A stretch of DNA of 64,000 nucleotides from Streptomyces inusitatus (GTDB lineage Bacteria > Actinomycetota > Actinomycetes > Streptomycetales > Streptomycetaceae): NCBI RefSeq assembly GCF_014651115.1, contig NZ_BMWG01000001.1, positions 434,001 through 498,000 on the forward strand. Reading direction: 5' to 3'. The translations under genes and the position numbers were made by a program. How positions within the stretch are numbered: the stretch's first letter is position 1; the number at the start of each line of letters is the position of its first letter. Under the pieces are notes generated by a model. It did not search any database. It worked only from the letters and a program-made list of their open reading frames with translations, and was not told the DNA's origin. Positions 15,034-24,625 of this stretch are shown piece after piece.

Positions 15034-16346
15034 GTGGCGGGCACCGCCACCCGGTCGCCCGGGGCGAGCTTGCCCATGATCTGGACCTGGCCGCCCGCGT
15101 CGTCGAAGAGGCCGAGGGTGACGGGCACGGTGTGGCGCTTGCCGGCCGTGTCGACGCGTTCGACCGCGAATCCACCGCCCGCGAGACCGGCGAGCGCGGT
15201 CACCGGCACGGTCAGTGCCTTCTTCACCCCGTCGGTGGTGATCTGGACCTGGACGGGGGCCTGGTCCAGGGTTCCCGCGTCCTTCGGGTTCTTCAGCGTG
15301 ATGTAGACGGGGAGGGTGGCGGTGGACGCGCCCGAGGCGGACGCCTCGTCCTTCCCCCCGGCGGAGCTGGCGATGGCGCCGATCCGGCTGACCTTCCCGA
15401 GGGCGGTGCGGTTGTCCGGCAGGGTGACCCGCGCCGGGTCGCCGACGTTCACCCCGGTCTGCTGGGAGGCGTTCAGCTCGACCCGCACCTGACGGGCGGT
15501 GGTCCCGGCCTCCAGCACCGGGGCCCCGGGCGCGGCCCGGGTGCCGGGGGCGGCGACCACCTTGGTGATCCGCAGCGGACCGGGCAGCAGCACCGCGTCC
15601 CCCAGCTTGAGACGGCCGGTCTCCTCCGCGCCGATGGCGTCCTGGAGGTTGATCAGCGCCTCCTCGGTCTCGGCGGTGAAGTCGTCGAAGTCGTCGGAGT
15701 CGGCGTCGAGTTCGGAGGAGGTGGCGTGCCCGAGGGCGAGCAGATTCCGGTTGAGTTCCTTGACGTCCCGGCCGGAGTCGCCCTGTTCGAGGTCGCGGTA
15801 GAAGGGCCGGGATCCGCAGAGCAGCGGTACGGGGTTGTCGGCCACGCCGTAGAGGGTCCGGCCGCACTTGATCACGTCGCCCACGCCCGGCAGCGAGGTG
15901 TAGATCCCCCTGGCCTGGTTGACCGCCGTGTACGCGCTGCCGTCGGGGCGGGCCGCGTACGACAGGGTGCCGACCTGGTTGATCTGCGCGGAGAGCGGGC
16001 CCTGCCGTACGGTCGCGACCGCGCCCACGCCGTCGCTCTCCCGGGCGGGGGTGGCGGGGCTCCCCCCGAAGGGGTCGGTCATCACGATCGCCGCCGCCGT
16101 CGCGGCCACCAGGGCCACGGCGGCGGCGACGAGCAGCGGACCGCGCCGCCGGGGCCCGGGCGGACGCGGGCGGTCCTTCTGCGGGCGTCTCGGCCAGGGG
16201 GAGCCGGCCGCCGCCACTTCCGCCGCCTCCTCCTCGAAAACCTCCGGCGCGGTCTCCGGCGCGGTCGCCTGCCTGGTCCCCTGCCTGGCCTCCGGCGCGG
16301 TCGCCTGCCTGGTCTCCGGTGCGGTCTCCGGTGTCCCGGAGTTCAT
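15030..16346 (-). CDS. HlyD/peptidoglycan-binding efflux adaptor
   Basis: A 438-residue membrane-fusion-like protein. The cytoplasmic N-terminus is rich in Ala/Pro/Glu/Thr with ETRQATAPE-type repeats. A single membrane segment lies at ~73-93 (LLVAAAVALVAATAAAIVM). A peptidoglycan-binding-type domain follows (DSGRDVKELNRNLLALGHA, then EEALINLQDAIG), then beta-barrel/lipoyl-like HlyD segments ending KLAPGDRVAVPAT. Adaptors of this type pair with MacB pumps in Gram-positives and are usually linked to two-component systems, as here. Confidence 0.87.
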   Translation of the reverse strand: MNSGTPETAPETRQATAPEARQGTRQATAPETAPEVFEEEAAEVAAAGSPWPRRPQKDRPRPPGPRRRGPLLVAAAVALVAATAAAIVMTDPFGGSPATPARESDGVGAVATVRQGPLSAQINQVGTLSYAARPDGSAYTAVNQARGIYTSLPGVGDVIKCGRTLYGVADNPVPLLCGSRPFYRDLEQGDSGRDVKELNRNLLALGHATSSELDADSDDFDDFTAETEEALINLQDAIGAEETGRLKLGDAVLLPGPLRITKVVAAPGTRAAPGAPVLEAGTTARQVRVELNASQQTGVNVGDPARVTLPDNRTALGKVSRIGAIASSAGGKDEASASGASTATLPVYITLKNPKDAGTLDQAPVQVQITTDGVKKALTVPVTALAGLAGGGFAVERVDTAGKRHTVPVTLGLFDDAGGQVQIMGKLAPGDRVAVPAT

Positions 16347-16363
16347 CGCGGCCACCGCCGGGC

Positions 16364-16936
16364 TCAGTTGCCGCCGGGCGCGGCGCCGCCCGGCATGAGC
16401 TGGCGGCAGGCTTCCTCGGCCTTCTTGAACTCGGCCGACTCGGGGTCGAGCCCCGGTCCCCGGTTGAGCTGGATCCGGCCGTCGACCGGGTCGGGGAACT
16501 CCTTGACGCCGTTCTTCCGCATGCAGGAGACGAACTCCAGCAGCGCCTTCTCCCGGTCGCCGCCCTGGCCCGAACCGGCGGCGAGACCGGGCGGCTCCTG
16601 GTCCTTGCACGCGGCCAGCGCCGACTTGTAGGTGGCGTTCTCCGGGTCGAGCGGGCCGCCGCGCTGCACCTGGAGCCGGAGCCTGCCGTCGACCGGGTCG
16701 GGGAACTCGGCGACGCCGTTGTCCCGCATGCACTGGGAGTACTTCACCAGAGCGGCGGCCCGGTCGCCCCCGGCGGCGCTGTTCCCCTGCTGTTCCGTCT
16801 TCCCGCCGCCGTCGCCGCCCGACTTCGATTCCCCGCAGGCGACGGCGGTCAGACTCAGAACCGTGATCGCGGCGAACACCAGGCCCGCCCTTCGGCCGGC
16901 GCGGGCCCTCGTGCCCGGTCCATACATTCCGCTCAT
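16364..16936 (-). CDS. two-domain lipoprotein with duplicated CxxxxG..EFPDP repeats
   Basis: A 190-residue lipoprotein with signal peptide and lipobox VLSLTAVACGES. Two homologous ~65-residue units follow: KYSQCMRDNGVAEFPDPVDG with its later AACKD, and EFVSCMRKNGVKEFPDPVDG with its later EACRQ. Each has a cysteine pair, probably a disulfide. ATG 16936 has a GGAGGG nine bases upstream. It is the first gene of the efflux operon and divergent from the response regulator, so it is a candidate ligand-binding or sensing component. Its function is unknown. Confidence 0.8.
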   Translation of the reverse strand: MSGMYGPGTRARAGRRAGLVFAAITVLSLTAVACGESKSGGDGGGKTEQQGNSAAGGDRAAALVKYSQCMRDNGVAEFPDPVDGRLRLQVQRGGPLDPENATYKSALAACKDQEPPGLAAGSGQGGDREKALLEFVSCMRKNGVKEFPDPVDGRIQLNRGPGLDPESAEFKKAEEACRQLMPGGAAPGGN

Positions 16937-17186
16937 GTGCTGGTCCCTCCGTGTGCGTGTGCCGACGGCGCCGTGCCCGGCCCGACGGGCCGGTCCCCCC
17001 GGTGCCGCCGGGGCGTTCCGGTGTGACGCACTCCGTTCTACGAGGCGTCCGGTCACACGGCGGTCCGAACATCTGGAACCCGTCTGTGACCGCGCGGCGG
17101 CGGGTACGTTGAGGGCGAACGCGCTGTGACCGGTGTGCGACCGGCGGCCCGGCAAGATCCTGCGAGACACGACCGAGGGGCGGGCG

Positions 17187-17837
17187 ATGAGGGTTCTGGT
17201 GGTGGAGGATCAGACCGAGCTGGCCGCGTCGGTGGCGCGGGTGCTGCGGCGGGCGGGGATGGCGGTCGATGTCGTCCACGACGGCTCGGAGGCGCTGGAG
17301 CGGTGCTCCCTCGTCGAGTACGACGTGGTGGTCCTGGACCGGGACATCCCCGGCGTCCACGGCGACGAGGTGTGCCGGACGCTGGTGGCCGACGCGACCT
17401 CGCGGGTGCTGATGCTCACCGCGTCCGGCACCATCGCCGACCGGGTGGAGGGGCTCAGCCTCGGCGCGGACGACTATCTGCCCAAGCCCTTCGCGTACGC
17501 CGAACTGATCGCGCGGATCCGGGCGATCGGACGGCGCTCGCAGCCCGCGCTGCCGCCGATCCTGGTCCACGGCGATCTCAGCCTGGACCCGGGCAAGCGG
17601 ATCGCGACCCGGGGCGGCGAGGATCTCGCGCTCAGCCCCAAGGAGCTGGCGGTGCTGGAGTACCTCCTCACCGCCCGGGGCCGCGCGGTCTCCGCCGAGG
17701 AGCTGTTGGAGCGGGTGTGGGACGAGGCCGCCGACCCGTTCACCACCACCGTCAAGGCCACGGTCAGCAGGCTGCGCTCCAAGCTCGGCAGCCCCGCCCT
17801 GATCGACACCGTCCCCCGCGGCGGCTACCGCATCTGA
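17187..17837 (+). CDS. OmpR/PhoB-type response regulator
   Basis: A 216-residue regulator. The receiver domain has VVEDQTEL, the phosphoacceptor aspartate in VVVLDRDIPG and the lysine of YLPKPFAYAEL. The winged-helix output domain follows with SPKELAVLEYLL and the DNA-recognition helix TTTVKATVSRLRSKLG. ATG 17187 was chosen over 17133 because the receiver domain begins directly there. It is followed 12 bp later by its histidine kinase and is divergent from the efflux/lipoprotein operon it probably controls. Confidence 0.93.
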   Translation: MRVLVVEDQTELAASVARVLRRAGMAVDVVHDGSEALERCSLVEYDVVVLDRDIPGVHGDEVCRTLVADATSRVLMLTASGTIADRVEGLSLGADDYLPKPFAYAELIARIRAIGRRSQPALPPILVHGDLSLDPGKRIATRGGEDLALSPKELAVLEYLLTARGRAVSAEELLERVWDEAADPFTTTVKATVSRLRSKLGSPALIDTVPRGGYRI

Positions 17838-17849
17838 GAGGCCGATGCC

Positions 17850-19115
17850 ATGTTCCGAGCGCTGCCGAAGCCCCGATCGCTGCCGAACGCCCGGTTACGG
17901 CCCAGCCGGGTCCGCACCCGGCTGACGCTGCTCTACGGCGCGCTGTTCACGCTCTCCGGGATCGTGCTGCTGGGAATCCTCTTCCTGCTGGTCAGCCAGT
18001 CGCCCAAGAGCGTCTTCCACGAGATCAAACGGGGCCCGGGCCCGGCGGTGACCGTCGATCCCGGGCCGGGGCCCGCCTCCGGGCCGCTGACCGATCTGGG
18101 GAAGGAGATGCGGGAGCAGGCCGACCGGCAGCGCCACGCCGAGTTGCGGAACCTGCTGGTCCACTCGGGGATCGCGCTCGCCATCATGACGCTGATCTCC
18201 CTCGCACTGGGCTGGCTGCTCGCCAACCGGGTGCTGCGCCCGCTCTCCACGATGAACACCACCATCCAGCGGATCAGCGCCCGCAATCTCCATGAACGGC
18301 TGGCCGCCGAGGGCCCGCCGGACGAGATGAAGGCGCTCTCCGACACCGTCGACGGGCTGCTGGAGCGGCTGGAGACGGCACTCGCCGCGCACAAGCGCTT
18401 CGTCGCCAACGCGGCGCACGAGCTGCGCACCCCGCTCACCCTCGAACACGCGCTGATCGAGGAGATGCTGATCGACCGGGAAGCGGGCCGGGACGAGCTG
18501 CGGAAGACCTTCCAGCGCGTCCTGGAGATCTGCCAGCAGCAGGGCAGGCTGCTGGAGTCGCTGCTGACGCTCACCACCGGCGAACGCGGCCTCGACCGCA
18601 GGGAGCCGCTGGACCTCTCCGAGCTGACCGGACAGGTGCTCGACGCCGCCCGCGCCGAACTGGACGTACGGGGGCTGAGTCTGGCGACCCGGATCGGCCC
18701 CGCGCCCGCCGCCGTTCTCGGCGACCCGGCCCTGGTGGAGCGGCTCATCGCCAATCTCCTGGACAACGCCACCGACTACAACGTGCCCGGCGGCAGTGTG
18801 GAGATCGAGTGCGGGGTACGGGAGGGGCGGGCCGTGGTCTCGGTCGTCAACACCGGCAGAGAGGTCCCCGCCGAGCAACTGGAGCGGCTCTTCGAACCCT
18901 TCCACCGGCTCGACCGCACCGCCGGGCGCGACGGCCACCACGGCCTCGGCCTCTCCATCGTGCGGGCCATCGCCCTCGCCCACGACGCCTCCCTCGCCGT
19001 GAGCGCCCGCCCCGGCGGCGGTCTCTCGGTGCAGGTCTCCTTCCCCGTACCGGCGGACCCCGTACCGGCCGAGCCCGGCAGACAGCCCGAGCGCCCCGCC
19101 CTGAACCGGACCTGA
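17850..19115 (+). CDS. two-component sensor histidine kinase
   Basis: A 421-residue kinase with two membrane segments (~27-48 and ~108-128) flanking a short ~55-residue outer domain. A HAMP linker follows, then a HisKA box (NAAHELRTPLTLEHALIEEM), an HATPase N box (NLLDNATDY) and a G box (HHGLGLSIVRAIA). Codon 16 is TTA (17895-17897), so full expression may need bldA. Its C-terminus runs into a tandem-repeat tract. The short sensor loop resembles envelope-stress or antibiotic-sensing kinases. Confidence 0.92.
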   Translation: MFRALPKPRSLPNARLRPSRVRTRLTLLYGALFTLSGIVLLGILFLLVSQSPKSVFHEIKRGPGPAVTVDPGPGPASGPLTDLGKEMREQADRQRHAELRNLLVHSGIALAIMTLISLALGWLLANRVLRPLSTMNTTIQRISARNLHERLAAEGPPDEMKALSDTVDGLLERLETALAAHKRFVANAAHELRTPLTLEHALIEEMLIDREAGRDELRKTFQRVLEICQQQGRLLESLLTLTTGERGLDRREPLDLSELTGQVLDAARAELDVRGLSLATRIGPAPAAVLGDPALVERLIANLLDNATDYNVPGGSVEIECGVREGRAVVSVVNTGREVPAEQLERLFEPFHRLDRTAGRDGHHGLGLSIVRAIALAHDASLAVSARPGGGLSVQVSFPVPADPVPAEPGRQPERPALNRT

Positions 19116-19160
19116 ACCGACCTGAACCGGCCTGAACCGCGCCTGAACCGCGCCTGCCCC
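19100..19160. repeat. tandem 10-bp repeat at the kinase 3' end
   Basis: Five copies of a CCTGAACCG(G/C/A) unit span the last codons of the histidine kinase and the following gap. It is probably a slippage-generated minisatellite that sets the kinase C-terminus. Confidence 0.65.
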
Positions 19161-19281
19161 ACCCCGCCCGACCCACCGCGCCGACACGCCCGACCCCGCC
19201 CACCGGCGGGCCAATGCCGCCGTGCCGGGCCGGCCCTGTCATTGGATGGAACGTCAGCATCCCCCCATCCAGGGAGACCCC

Positions 19282-19533
19282 ATGTCCTTCCGTTCCGCCG
19301 CCACGGCCGCCGTACTCGCCGCCGGCCTCCTCCTGGGCGGCTCGGGCGCCGCCTTCGCCAACAGCGACGCCGACGGCGTCGCGGCCGAGTCCCCCGGCGT
19401 CATCTCGGGCAATGTGATCCAGGTGCCCGTCCACATCCCGCTCAACGTCTGCGGCAACACCGTCGACGTCCTCATCGCCGCGCTCAACCCTGCCTTCGGC
19501 AACGTCTGCGCCAACACCGACACCCCGGCCTGA
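19282..19533 (+). CDS. short chaplin
   Basis: An 83-residue secreted protein. A Sec signal (1-26, ending AAFA) precedes one chaplin domain with SPGVISGNVIQVPVHIPLNV, Cys57, LNPAFGN and Cys76. Chaplins are amyloid-forming surfactants that coat aerial hyphae, and short ones such as ChpD-H carry a single domain. AGGGAGA precedes the ATG. Unlike typical chaplins, the core reads VDVLIAALNP. It is a developmental gene beside the cluster, not obviously part of biosynthesis. Confidence 0.9.
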   Translation: MSFRSAATAAVLAAGLLLGGSGAAFANSDADGVAAESPGVISGNVIQVPVHIPLNVCGNTVDVLIAALNPAFGNVCANTDTPA

Positions 19534-19554
19534 AACCGGCCGGAGCACACCTGA

Positions 19555-19581
19555 GGCCCGGGGGCCGCACTCCCCCGGGCC
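19555..19581. terminator. bidirectional terminator between chaplin and NRPS
   Basis: GGCCCGGGGG (19555-19564) and CCCCCGGGCC (19572-19581) form a perfect 10-bp stem with a 7-base loop, between convergent genes. Confidence 0.75.
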
Positions 19582-19596
19582 CCGGACCGCGGCACA

Positions 19597-22500
19597 CTAC
19601 GAGGCGGACACCTCCTCGCCCGCCGCGCGCGCCGCGAAGTTCGCCTCAAACTCCTCGATGTCGTCCTGGCCCAGCGAGATCAGGGAGAAGTCGGACGGCG
19701 TATGGCCGCCGCCGGTCCCCTCGGCGACATGGGCGACCAGCCCCTTCAGCACCTCGACCCAGCCGGTCAGCAGCTCTTCGAGCACCGCAGTGCCCAGCAG
19801 CCCCACCGGGCTCTCCAGCGTCACTGTCAGCTCCGGCCCGCCCGGCAGATCCCGGACCGCGCCGCCCGCCTCCAGAATGTGCCGGGCCGCCATCCCCGGA
19901 TCGATGGTGCCGCCCATCGCCCGCTCCCCGGCCGGCCGCCAGCCGCCCTCGCCGGACGGCTCGCCGTCACCGGCCGCCGCGCCGAAGCGGCCCATGTAGT
20001 TGAACGCGACCTGCGGCACCGGGAGCGCGGCCAGCGTCGGCGCGGTCGCCGGGTTGAGATGGCGGAGCATCCCGTACCCCAGACCGTCCCCCGGCACGCT
20101 TCTCAGCTGCTCCTTGATCCGCTTGACCAGCCGGCCGGCCGCCGCGCCGCCGGAGCGGACCTCGGCGAAGTCGAGCACCCCGGGGTCGAGGCGTACCGGG
20201 TGGACGCCGGTGAACCAGCCGACCGTACGGGTGAGGTCCATCGCCCCGGTCAGCGGCTCGCGGCCGTGGCCCTCCAGCGCGACCAGCATCCCGCCGTCGA
20301 AGCCCTCGCCCCGGCCGCGCCGCCACGAGCCGACGGCGGCGACGAGAGAGGCCAGCAGAACATCGTCCACCCCGGCGTGGAAGGCGGCCGGAACGCTGGT
20401 CAGCAGCTCGGACGTGATCTCCGCCGGGAGGGTCAGCGGCACCCGCTCGAAGCCGAGCGCGAGCTTGTCCTCCGCCGGATTCAGCGGGCGATCGCCGAGG
20501 ACCTGTTCGGAGCCCGCGAGCATCGCGGTCCACAACGGCAGCTCGCTCACCCGCGCCTGTCCGCGCGCCTGCTCGGCCAGCTCCCCGGACCAGCGCCGGA
20601 AGGAGGTGCCGACCGGTTCCAGGACCGGCTGAGCACCGGACTCCAGGGTCAGATACGCGAGTGCCAGATCGGGTACGAGGATCCGCCAGGACACCCCGTC
20701 CACGACGATGTGGTGCGCCGCGACCAGCAGCCGTCCGGGCGTGTCCGGGCCCAGATCGAACCAGACGGCCTGGACCATCACCCCCGTATACGGGTCGAGA
20801 CGGTCGGCCGCCGCCCGCGACTCGGCGTTGACCAGGGCGGACAGCTCCTCGTCCGTGAGCCCCCGGGCGTCCGCGCGGCGTATGCACTCCGCCGCCCGGA
20901 CCCCGTCGGCCGCCTCGGGCACGAAGAGCCGCTCAACGGCTTCCGGGCCCTCGTCGGGGGAGTCGGGGGCGATCAGCCGGGCCCGCAGCAGATCGTGGTG
21001 GTCCAGCACCGCCTGGAGCGCCGTCGCCAGCCGCCCGGTGTCCAGCCCGGCGGGGACGGCCAGCAGCATCGACTGCGTACCCGCGCGGGCCACCGAGCCG
21101 GACTGCTCGGCCAGTTCGCGCATCACCGGGGTGAGCGGCACCTCGCCGGTCGCCACGTCGTCGGCCTCGCCGGAGCGCTCACCGGCGGCCACCGTGCCCG
21201 CGACCCGCGCCAGTTCGGCCGGGGTCTTCAGCTCGAACACCTGCCGGGGAGTGATCACCACCCCGGCCCGGCGCGCCCTGGACACCACCAGCATCGACAT
21301 GATCGAGTCGCCGCCGAGGCCGAAGAAGGAGTCCTCGGCCCCCACCTTCTCCAGGCTCAGCACCTCGGCGAAGAGCGTGCACAGCAGCTCCTCCACCGGG
21401 GTCGCGGCGGCCCGGCCGACGACCCGTCCGGCGAAGTCCGGCGCGGGCAGCGCCTCCCGGTGCAGCTTGCCGTTGACCGTCACCGGCAGCCCGTCCAGGG
21501 CGATCACGGCGACGGGCACCATGTACTCGGGCAGCCGCTCGGCGACGTACTCCCGCAGCGCCTCCTGGTCGAGCGGCTCCGCCGTCGCGGGTACGACATA
21601 GGCGACCAGGCGCTTGACGCCCGGCTGGTCCTCGCGGGCGATCACGGCGTTCTGTTTCACCGCCGGGTGCGCGGCGAGGACCGCCTCGATCTCCCCGGGC
21701 TCGATCCGATACCCCCGGATCTTCACCTGGTCGTCGGCGCGCCCGGCGAAGAGCAGCTCCCCGGCGGGGCTCCAGCGCGCCAGATCGCCGGTCCGGTACA
21801 TCCGCCGGCCGGGGCGGCGGGAGCCGTCGGGGCCGGGGAAGGGGCAGGCCACGAAGCGTTCGGCGGTCATCGCCGGGCGGCCGACATAGCCGCGCGCGAG
21901 CCCGGCGCCCGCGATGTACAGCTCGCCGGTCACCCCCGGGGGCACCGGCCGGAACGCCTCGTCGAGGACATAGGCGAAGGAGTTGTCCATGGGGCGGCCG
22001 ATGGGCACCAGGTCGGGCACCTCGTCGCCCGTGACGAAGGGGACCTGGGTGGTGAAGGCCGTGGTCTCGGTGGGTCCGTAGGTGGAGCGCACCACCATCC
22101 GGGGGTGGGCCTTGAGTAGGATCCGGATCGCGTTGGCGGAGACCACGTCACCGCCGGTCGACACCTCGCGCACCCCGGTGAAGATCTCCGGGTGCTGCTC
22201 GGCGAGGACGCCGAACAGCCCCGCCGTGGCATGCACATTGGTGACCTTGTGCTCGGCGATGAGCCGGCCGCGCGCCACCGCGTCGACCTCGCCGGGGGGC
22301 ACGATCACCAGATGGCCGCCCCGGAGCAGGGGCGTCCACAGCTCGTAGGTGGAGGCGTCGAAGGCGTGGTTGGCCTGGACGAGGACCCTCTCCACGGTCT
22401 TGTCGTCCCAGCTGCCGTCCAGGCAGAAGCCGAGGACATTGCCGTGGGTCGCGCCGACGCCCTTGGGCTCGCCGGTGGAGCCGGAGGTGTAGAGGACGTA

Positions 22501-24543
22501 CGCGAGGTTCTCGGCGGTCACGGGGACGCCGGGGTCGCCCGCGTCCGGACCGTCCGGACCGTCCGGTCCGTCCGGTCCGTCCGGCCCCTCGGCGAGGGCC
22601 TCGAAGTCGACCGGGAAAAGCTCGGCGGTGAAGACCCGTTCGCCCTCGAAGCGGTCGGCGGTGGCCCGGTCCAGCAGGACGAGGGAGACCTCCGCGTCGG
22701 CGGAGCGCCCGTGCAGCGGCACATACGCGCCGCCCGCCTTGACCACCGCGAGGAGGGCGGTCACCAGGGCGTCGGAGCGGTCCAGCACCACCCCGACGCG
22801 CGACTCGGGGCCCACCCCGGCGGCGATCAGCCGGTGTGCGAGGCGGTTGGCGCGGGCGTTCAGCTCCGCATACGTCAGGGTCCGCCCGCCGAAGGTGACG
22901 GCGGGGGCGTCGGGCGCGGCCCGGACCCGGCTCTCGAAGCGGGTGGCGAGGGAGCCCTCGGGCAGCGGGCGGTCGGTGTCGTTCCAGCGCTCCAGGATCA
23001 GCCGCCGCTCACTCTCCTCCAGCGTCTCGATCCGGCCGACGAGGGTGCCGGGGTCGTCGGCGATCTGTCCGAGCAGCCGGATCAGCCGGGCCATCAGGGC
23101 CTGGACGGCGCTCTCCTCGAAGACGTCGGGGCGGTAGTCGAAGCGGAGTTCCATCGCGTCGGCGGGGGTGACGACGAGGGTGAGCGGATAGTGGGCCGCC
23201 TCCTCGCCGCCCGCGCCGGTGATCCGTATCTCGCCGCGCCGGGGGGCCCGCTCGCCCGCGCCCTCGCCGGGGGGCGGGCCGCCGTGCAGCGGACCGGCCT
23301 CGCCGGGCGGGCGCGCTCCGTTCGGGCCGCCGCCGCCGAGCGGGGGGCCCTGCCGGGGGCCCTGCCGGGGGCCCTGCCGGGGACCTTGCCGCGGGCCCTG
23401 GGGCAGACCCTGGGGCGGACCCTGGGGCGGGCCGTCCCCGCGGGGGCCGCCGCCGGTGCGGGGCTGTTCCACGGGCCCGCGCGGATAGTTCTGGTAGACG
23501 ACGAGCGCGTCGAAGGTCGCCCCGGGGCCCGCCGCCCGCTGGATCTCGGTCAGTCCGAGGTGCTGGTGCTCCAGCATCGCCGAGTGCTGGCCCTGGAGCC
23601 GCTCCAGGACCGCGCTGAACGGCAGCGAGGGATCGAGCACGACCCGTACCGGCACCGTGTTGATGAACAGCCCCAGCATCTTCTCCACGCCCGGCAGATC
23701 CGCCGGCCGCCCGGAGACCGTCGCGCCGAACACCACGTCGGAGCGCCCGGACACCATCCCCACCAGCACCGACCAGGCGCTCTGCACCACGGTGTTGAGG
23801 GTGACGCCCTGGCTCCGCGCGAGCCCGCGCAGCCGCTCGGCCAGCTCGGTCCCGGCCCGGGAGACCACGTGCCGGAGCATCACCGGGGGGCCGCCCCGGT
23901 CGGCCGGGCCGACCAGCGTCGGTTCGGCGAGGTCGCCGAGCAGCCCGCGCCAGGCCTCCCGGGCGACGTCCTTGTCCTGCCGGGACAGCCACTCCAGATA
24001 GGTGCGGTACGGGGTGACCGGCGGGAGCGACCGGGTGTCGCCGCCCGCGCGGTAGGCCTGCCACATCTCGCCGAAGAGGATCGGCAGCGACCAGCCGTCC
24101 ATCAGGATGTGATGGATCGTCACCACGAGCCGGTGCCGCTCCGGGCCCAGCTTCACCAGCAGCACCCTCAGCAGCGGCGGCACCGCGAGATCGAACCGCG
24201 CCCGGTCCACCTCGGCCGCGCGGGCCTCCGCCTCCCGCGCCTCCGTCTCGCCCAGCCCGCTCAGATCCACCAGCCGCCACGGCAGCGGGGCCTTCTTCGC
24301 GATCACCTGGACCGCGTCGCCGCTGCCCCGGGCCTGGAATCCGGCGCGCAGACTGGCGTGCCGGTCGAGCAGCGCCTGCCAGGCGGCCCGCAGGGTCTCC
24401 GGCTCCACCTCCCCTTCCAGGGTCAGCACCCGCTGCCCGACATACACGTCGCGCGGCGCGTCCTCGTCGTAGGCGGCGTGGAACAGCAGCCCTTCCTGAA
24501 GTGGCGCGAGCGGCCACACATCCTCGACCTGCATCTGGCTCAA
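19597..24543 (-). CDS. single-module NRPS, C-A-T-E
   Basis: About 1648 residues. The condensation domain has [18 protein letters not shown] and the active HHILMDG (~135). The adenylation domain has [12 protein letters not shown] (~685), STYGPTETT (~820), YRTGDLARW and [11 protein letters not shown] (~1020). The carrier is [13 protein letters not shown] (~1078). The epimerization domain has [10 protein letters not shown] (~1276) and VGWFTGVHP. There is no thioesterase. The start is a TTG at 24543 with AAGGAG six bases upstream; ATG 24579 and ATG 24534 are alternatives. A ~75-residue Pro/Gln/Gly/Arg insertion interrupts the C domain. Placing a D-selecting C domain and an E domain on one isolated module implies work in trans or iteration (inference). 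Substrate not assigned. Confidence 0.92.
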   Translation of the reverse strand: MSQMQVEDVWPLAPLQEGLLFHAAYDEDAPRDVYVGQRVLTLEGEVEPETLRAAWQALLDRHASLRAGFQARGSGDAVQVIAKKAPLPWRLVDLSGLGETEAREAEARAAEVDRARFDLAVPPLLRVLLVKLGPERHRLVVTIHHILMDGWSLPILFGEMWQAYRAGGDTRSLPPVTPYRTYLEWLSRQDKDVAREAWRGLLGDLAEPTLVGPADRGGPPVMLRHVVSRAGTELAERLRGLARSQGVTLNTVVQSAWSVLVGMVSGRSDVVFGATVSGRPADLPGVEKMLGLFINTVPVRVVLDPSLPFSAVLERLQGQHSAMLEHQHLGLTEIQRAAGPGATFDALVVYQNYPRGPVEQPRTGGGPRGDGPPQGPPQGLPQGPRQGPRQGPRQGPRQGPPLGGGGPNGARPPGEAGPLHGGPPPGEGAGERAPRRGEIRITGAGGEEAAHYPLTLVVTPADAMELRFDYRPDVFEESAVQALMARLIRLLGQIADDPGTLVGRIETLEESERRLILERWNDTDRPLPEGSLATRFESRVRAAPDAPAVTFGGRTLTYAELNARANRLAHRLIAAGVGPESRVGVVLDRSDALVTALLAVVKAGGAYVPLHGRSADAEVSLVLLDRATADRFEGERVFTAELFPVDFEALAEGPDGPDGPDGPDGPDAGDPGVPVTAENLAYVLYTSGSTGEPKGVGATHGNVLGFCLDGSWDDKTVERVLVQANHAFDASTYELWTPLLRGGHLVIVPPGEVDAVARGRLIAEHKVTNVHATAGLFGVLAEQHPEIFTGVREVSTGGDVVSANAIRILLKAHPRMVVRSTYGPTETTAFTTQVPFVTGDEVPDLVPIGRPMDNSFAYVLDEAFRPVPPGVTGELYIAGAGLARGYVGRPAMTAERFVACPFPGPDGSRRPGRRMYRTGDLARWSPAGELLFAGRADDQVKIRGYRIEPGEIEAVLAAHPAVKQNAVIAREDQPGVKRLVAYVVPATAEPLDQEALREYVAERLPEYMVPVAVIALDGLPVTVNGKLHREALPAPDFAGRVVGRAAATPVEELLCTLFAEVLSLEKVGAEDSFFGLGGDSIMSMLVVSRARRAGVVITPRQVFELKTPAELARVAGTVAAGERSGEADDVATGEVPLTPVMRELAEQSGSVARAGTQSMLLAVPAGLDTGRLATALQAVLDHHDLLRARLIAPDSPDEGPEAVERLFVPEAADGVRAAECIRRADARGLTDEELSALVNAESRAAADRLDPYTGVMVQAVWFDLGPDTPGRLLVAAHHIVVDGVSWRILVPDLALAYLTLESGAQPVLEPVGTSFRRWSGELAEQARGQARVSELPLWTAMLAGSEQVLGDRPLNPAEDKLALGFERVPLTLPAEITSELLTSVPAAFHAGVDDVLLASLVAAVGSWRRGRGEGFDGGMLVALEGHGREPLTGAMDLTRTVGWFTGVHPVRLDPGVLDFAEVRSGGAAAGRLVKRIKEQLRSVPGDGLGYGMLRHLNPATAPTLAALPVPQVAFNYMGRFGAAAGDGEPSGEGGWRPAGERAMGGTIDPGMAARHILEAGGAVRDLPGGPELTVTLESPVGLLGTAVLEELLTGWVEVLKGLVAHVAEGTGGGHTPSDFSLISLGQDDIEEFEANFAARAAGEEVSAS
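22543..22587 (-). repeat. 9-bp x5 repeat in the NRPS A domain
   Basis: Five consecutive GTCCGG(A/T/C)CC units encode [15 protein letters not shown] just before the A3 core motif. They expand a surface loop of the adenylation domain and are likely to be length-variable. Confidence 0.7.
23340..23432 (-). repeat. 12-bp repeat encoding QGPR units in the NRPS C domain
   Basis: Near-identical GGGCCCTGCCGG-type units encode a [16 protein letters not shown] tract inside a larger Pro/Gly insertion (about 23225-23460). The insertion separates [10 protein letters not shown] from HYPLTLVV, segments normally close together in a condensation domain. Confidence 0.75.
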
Positions 24544-24625
24544 CGTCTTCTCCTTCTCGCCGCCGGGAGTCACCGGCATGGGACGTGGTGCGGTACGGGA
24601 GGGGCACGGGAGGGGTACGGGAGGC

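Noticed and set aside
14296..15867. Upstream extension of the ABC ATPase frame to 523 residues
   Set aside because: The added sequence is Arg/Gly-rich and overlaps the adaptor gene; the ATPase begins at MTEQPAF.
15030..17570. Upstream extension of the efflux adaptor frame to 846 residues
   Set aside because: It overlaps the lipoprotein and response-regulator genes, and the protein-like part starts at 16346.
23340..23432. CRISPR-like repeat array
   Set aside because: The 12-bp units are directly tandem without spacers and code for a Pro/Gly/Gln protein tract in the NRPS frame.
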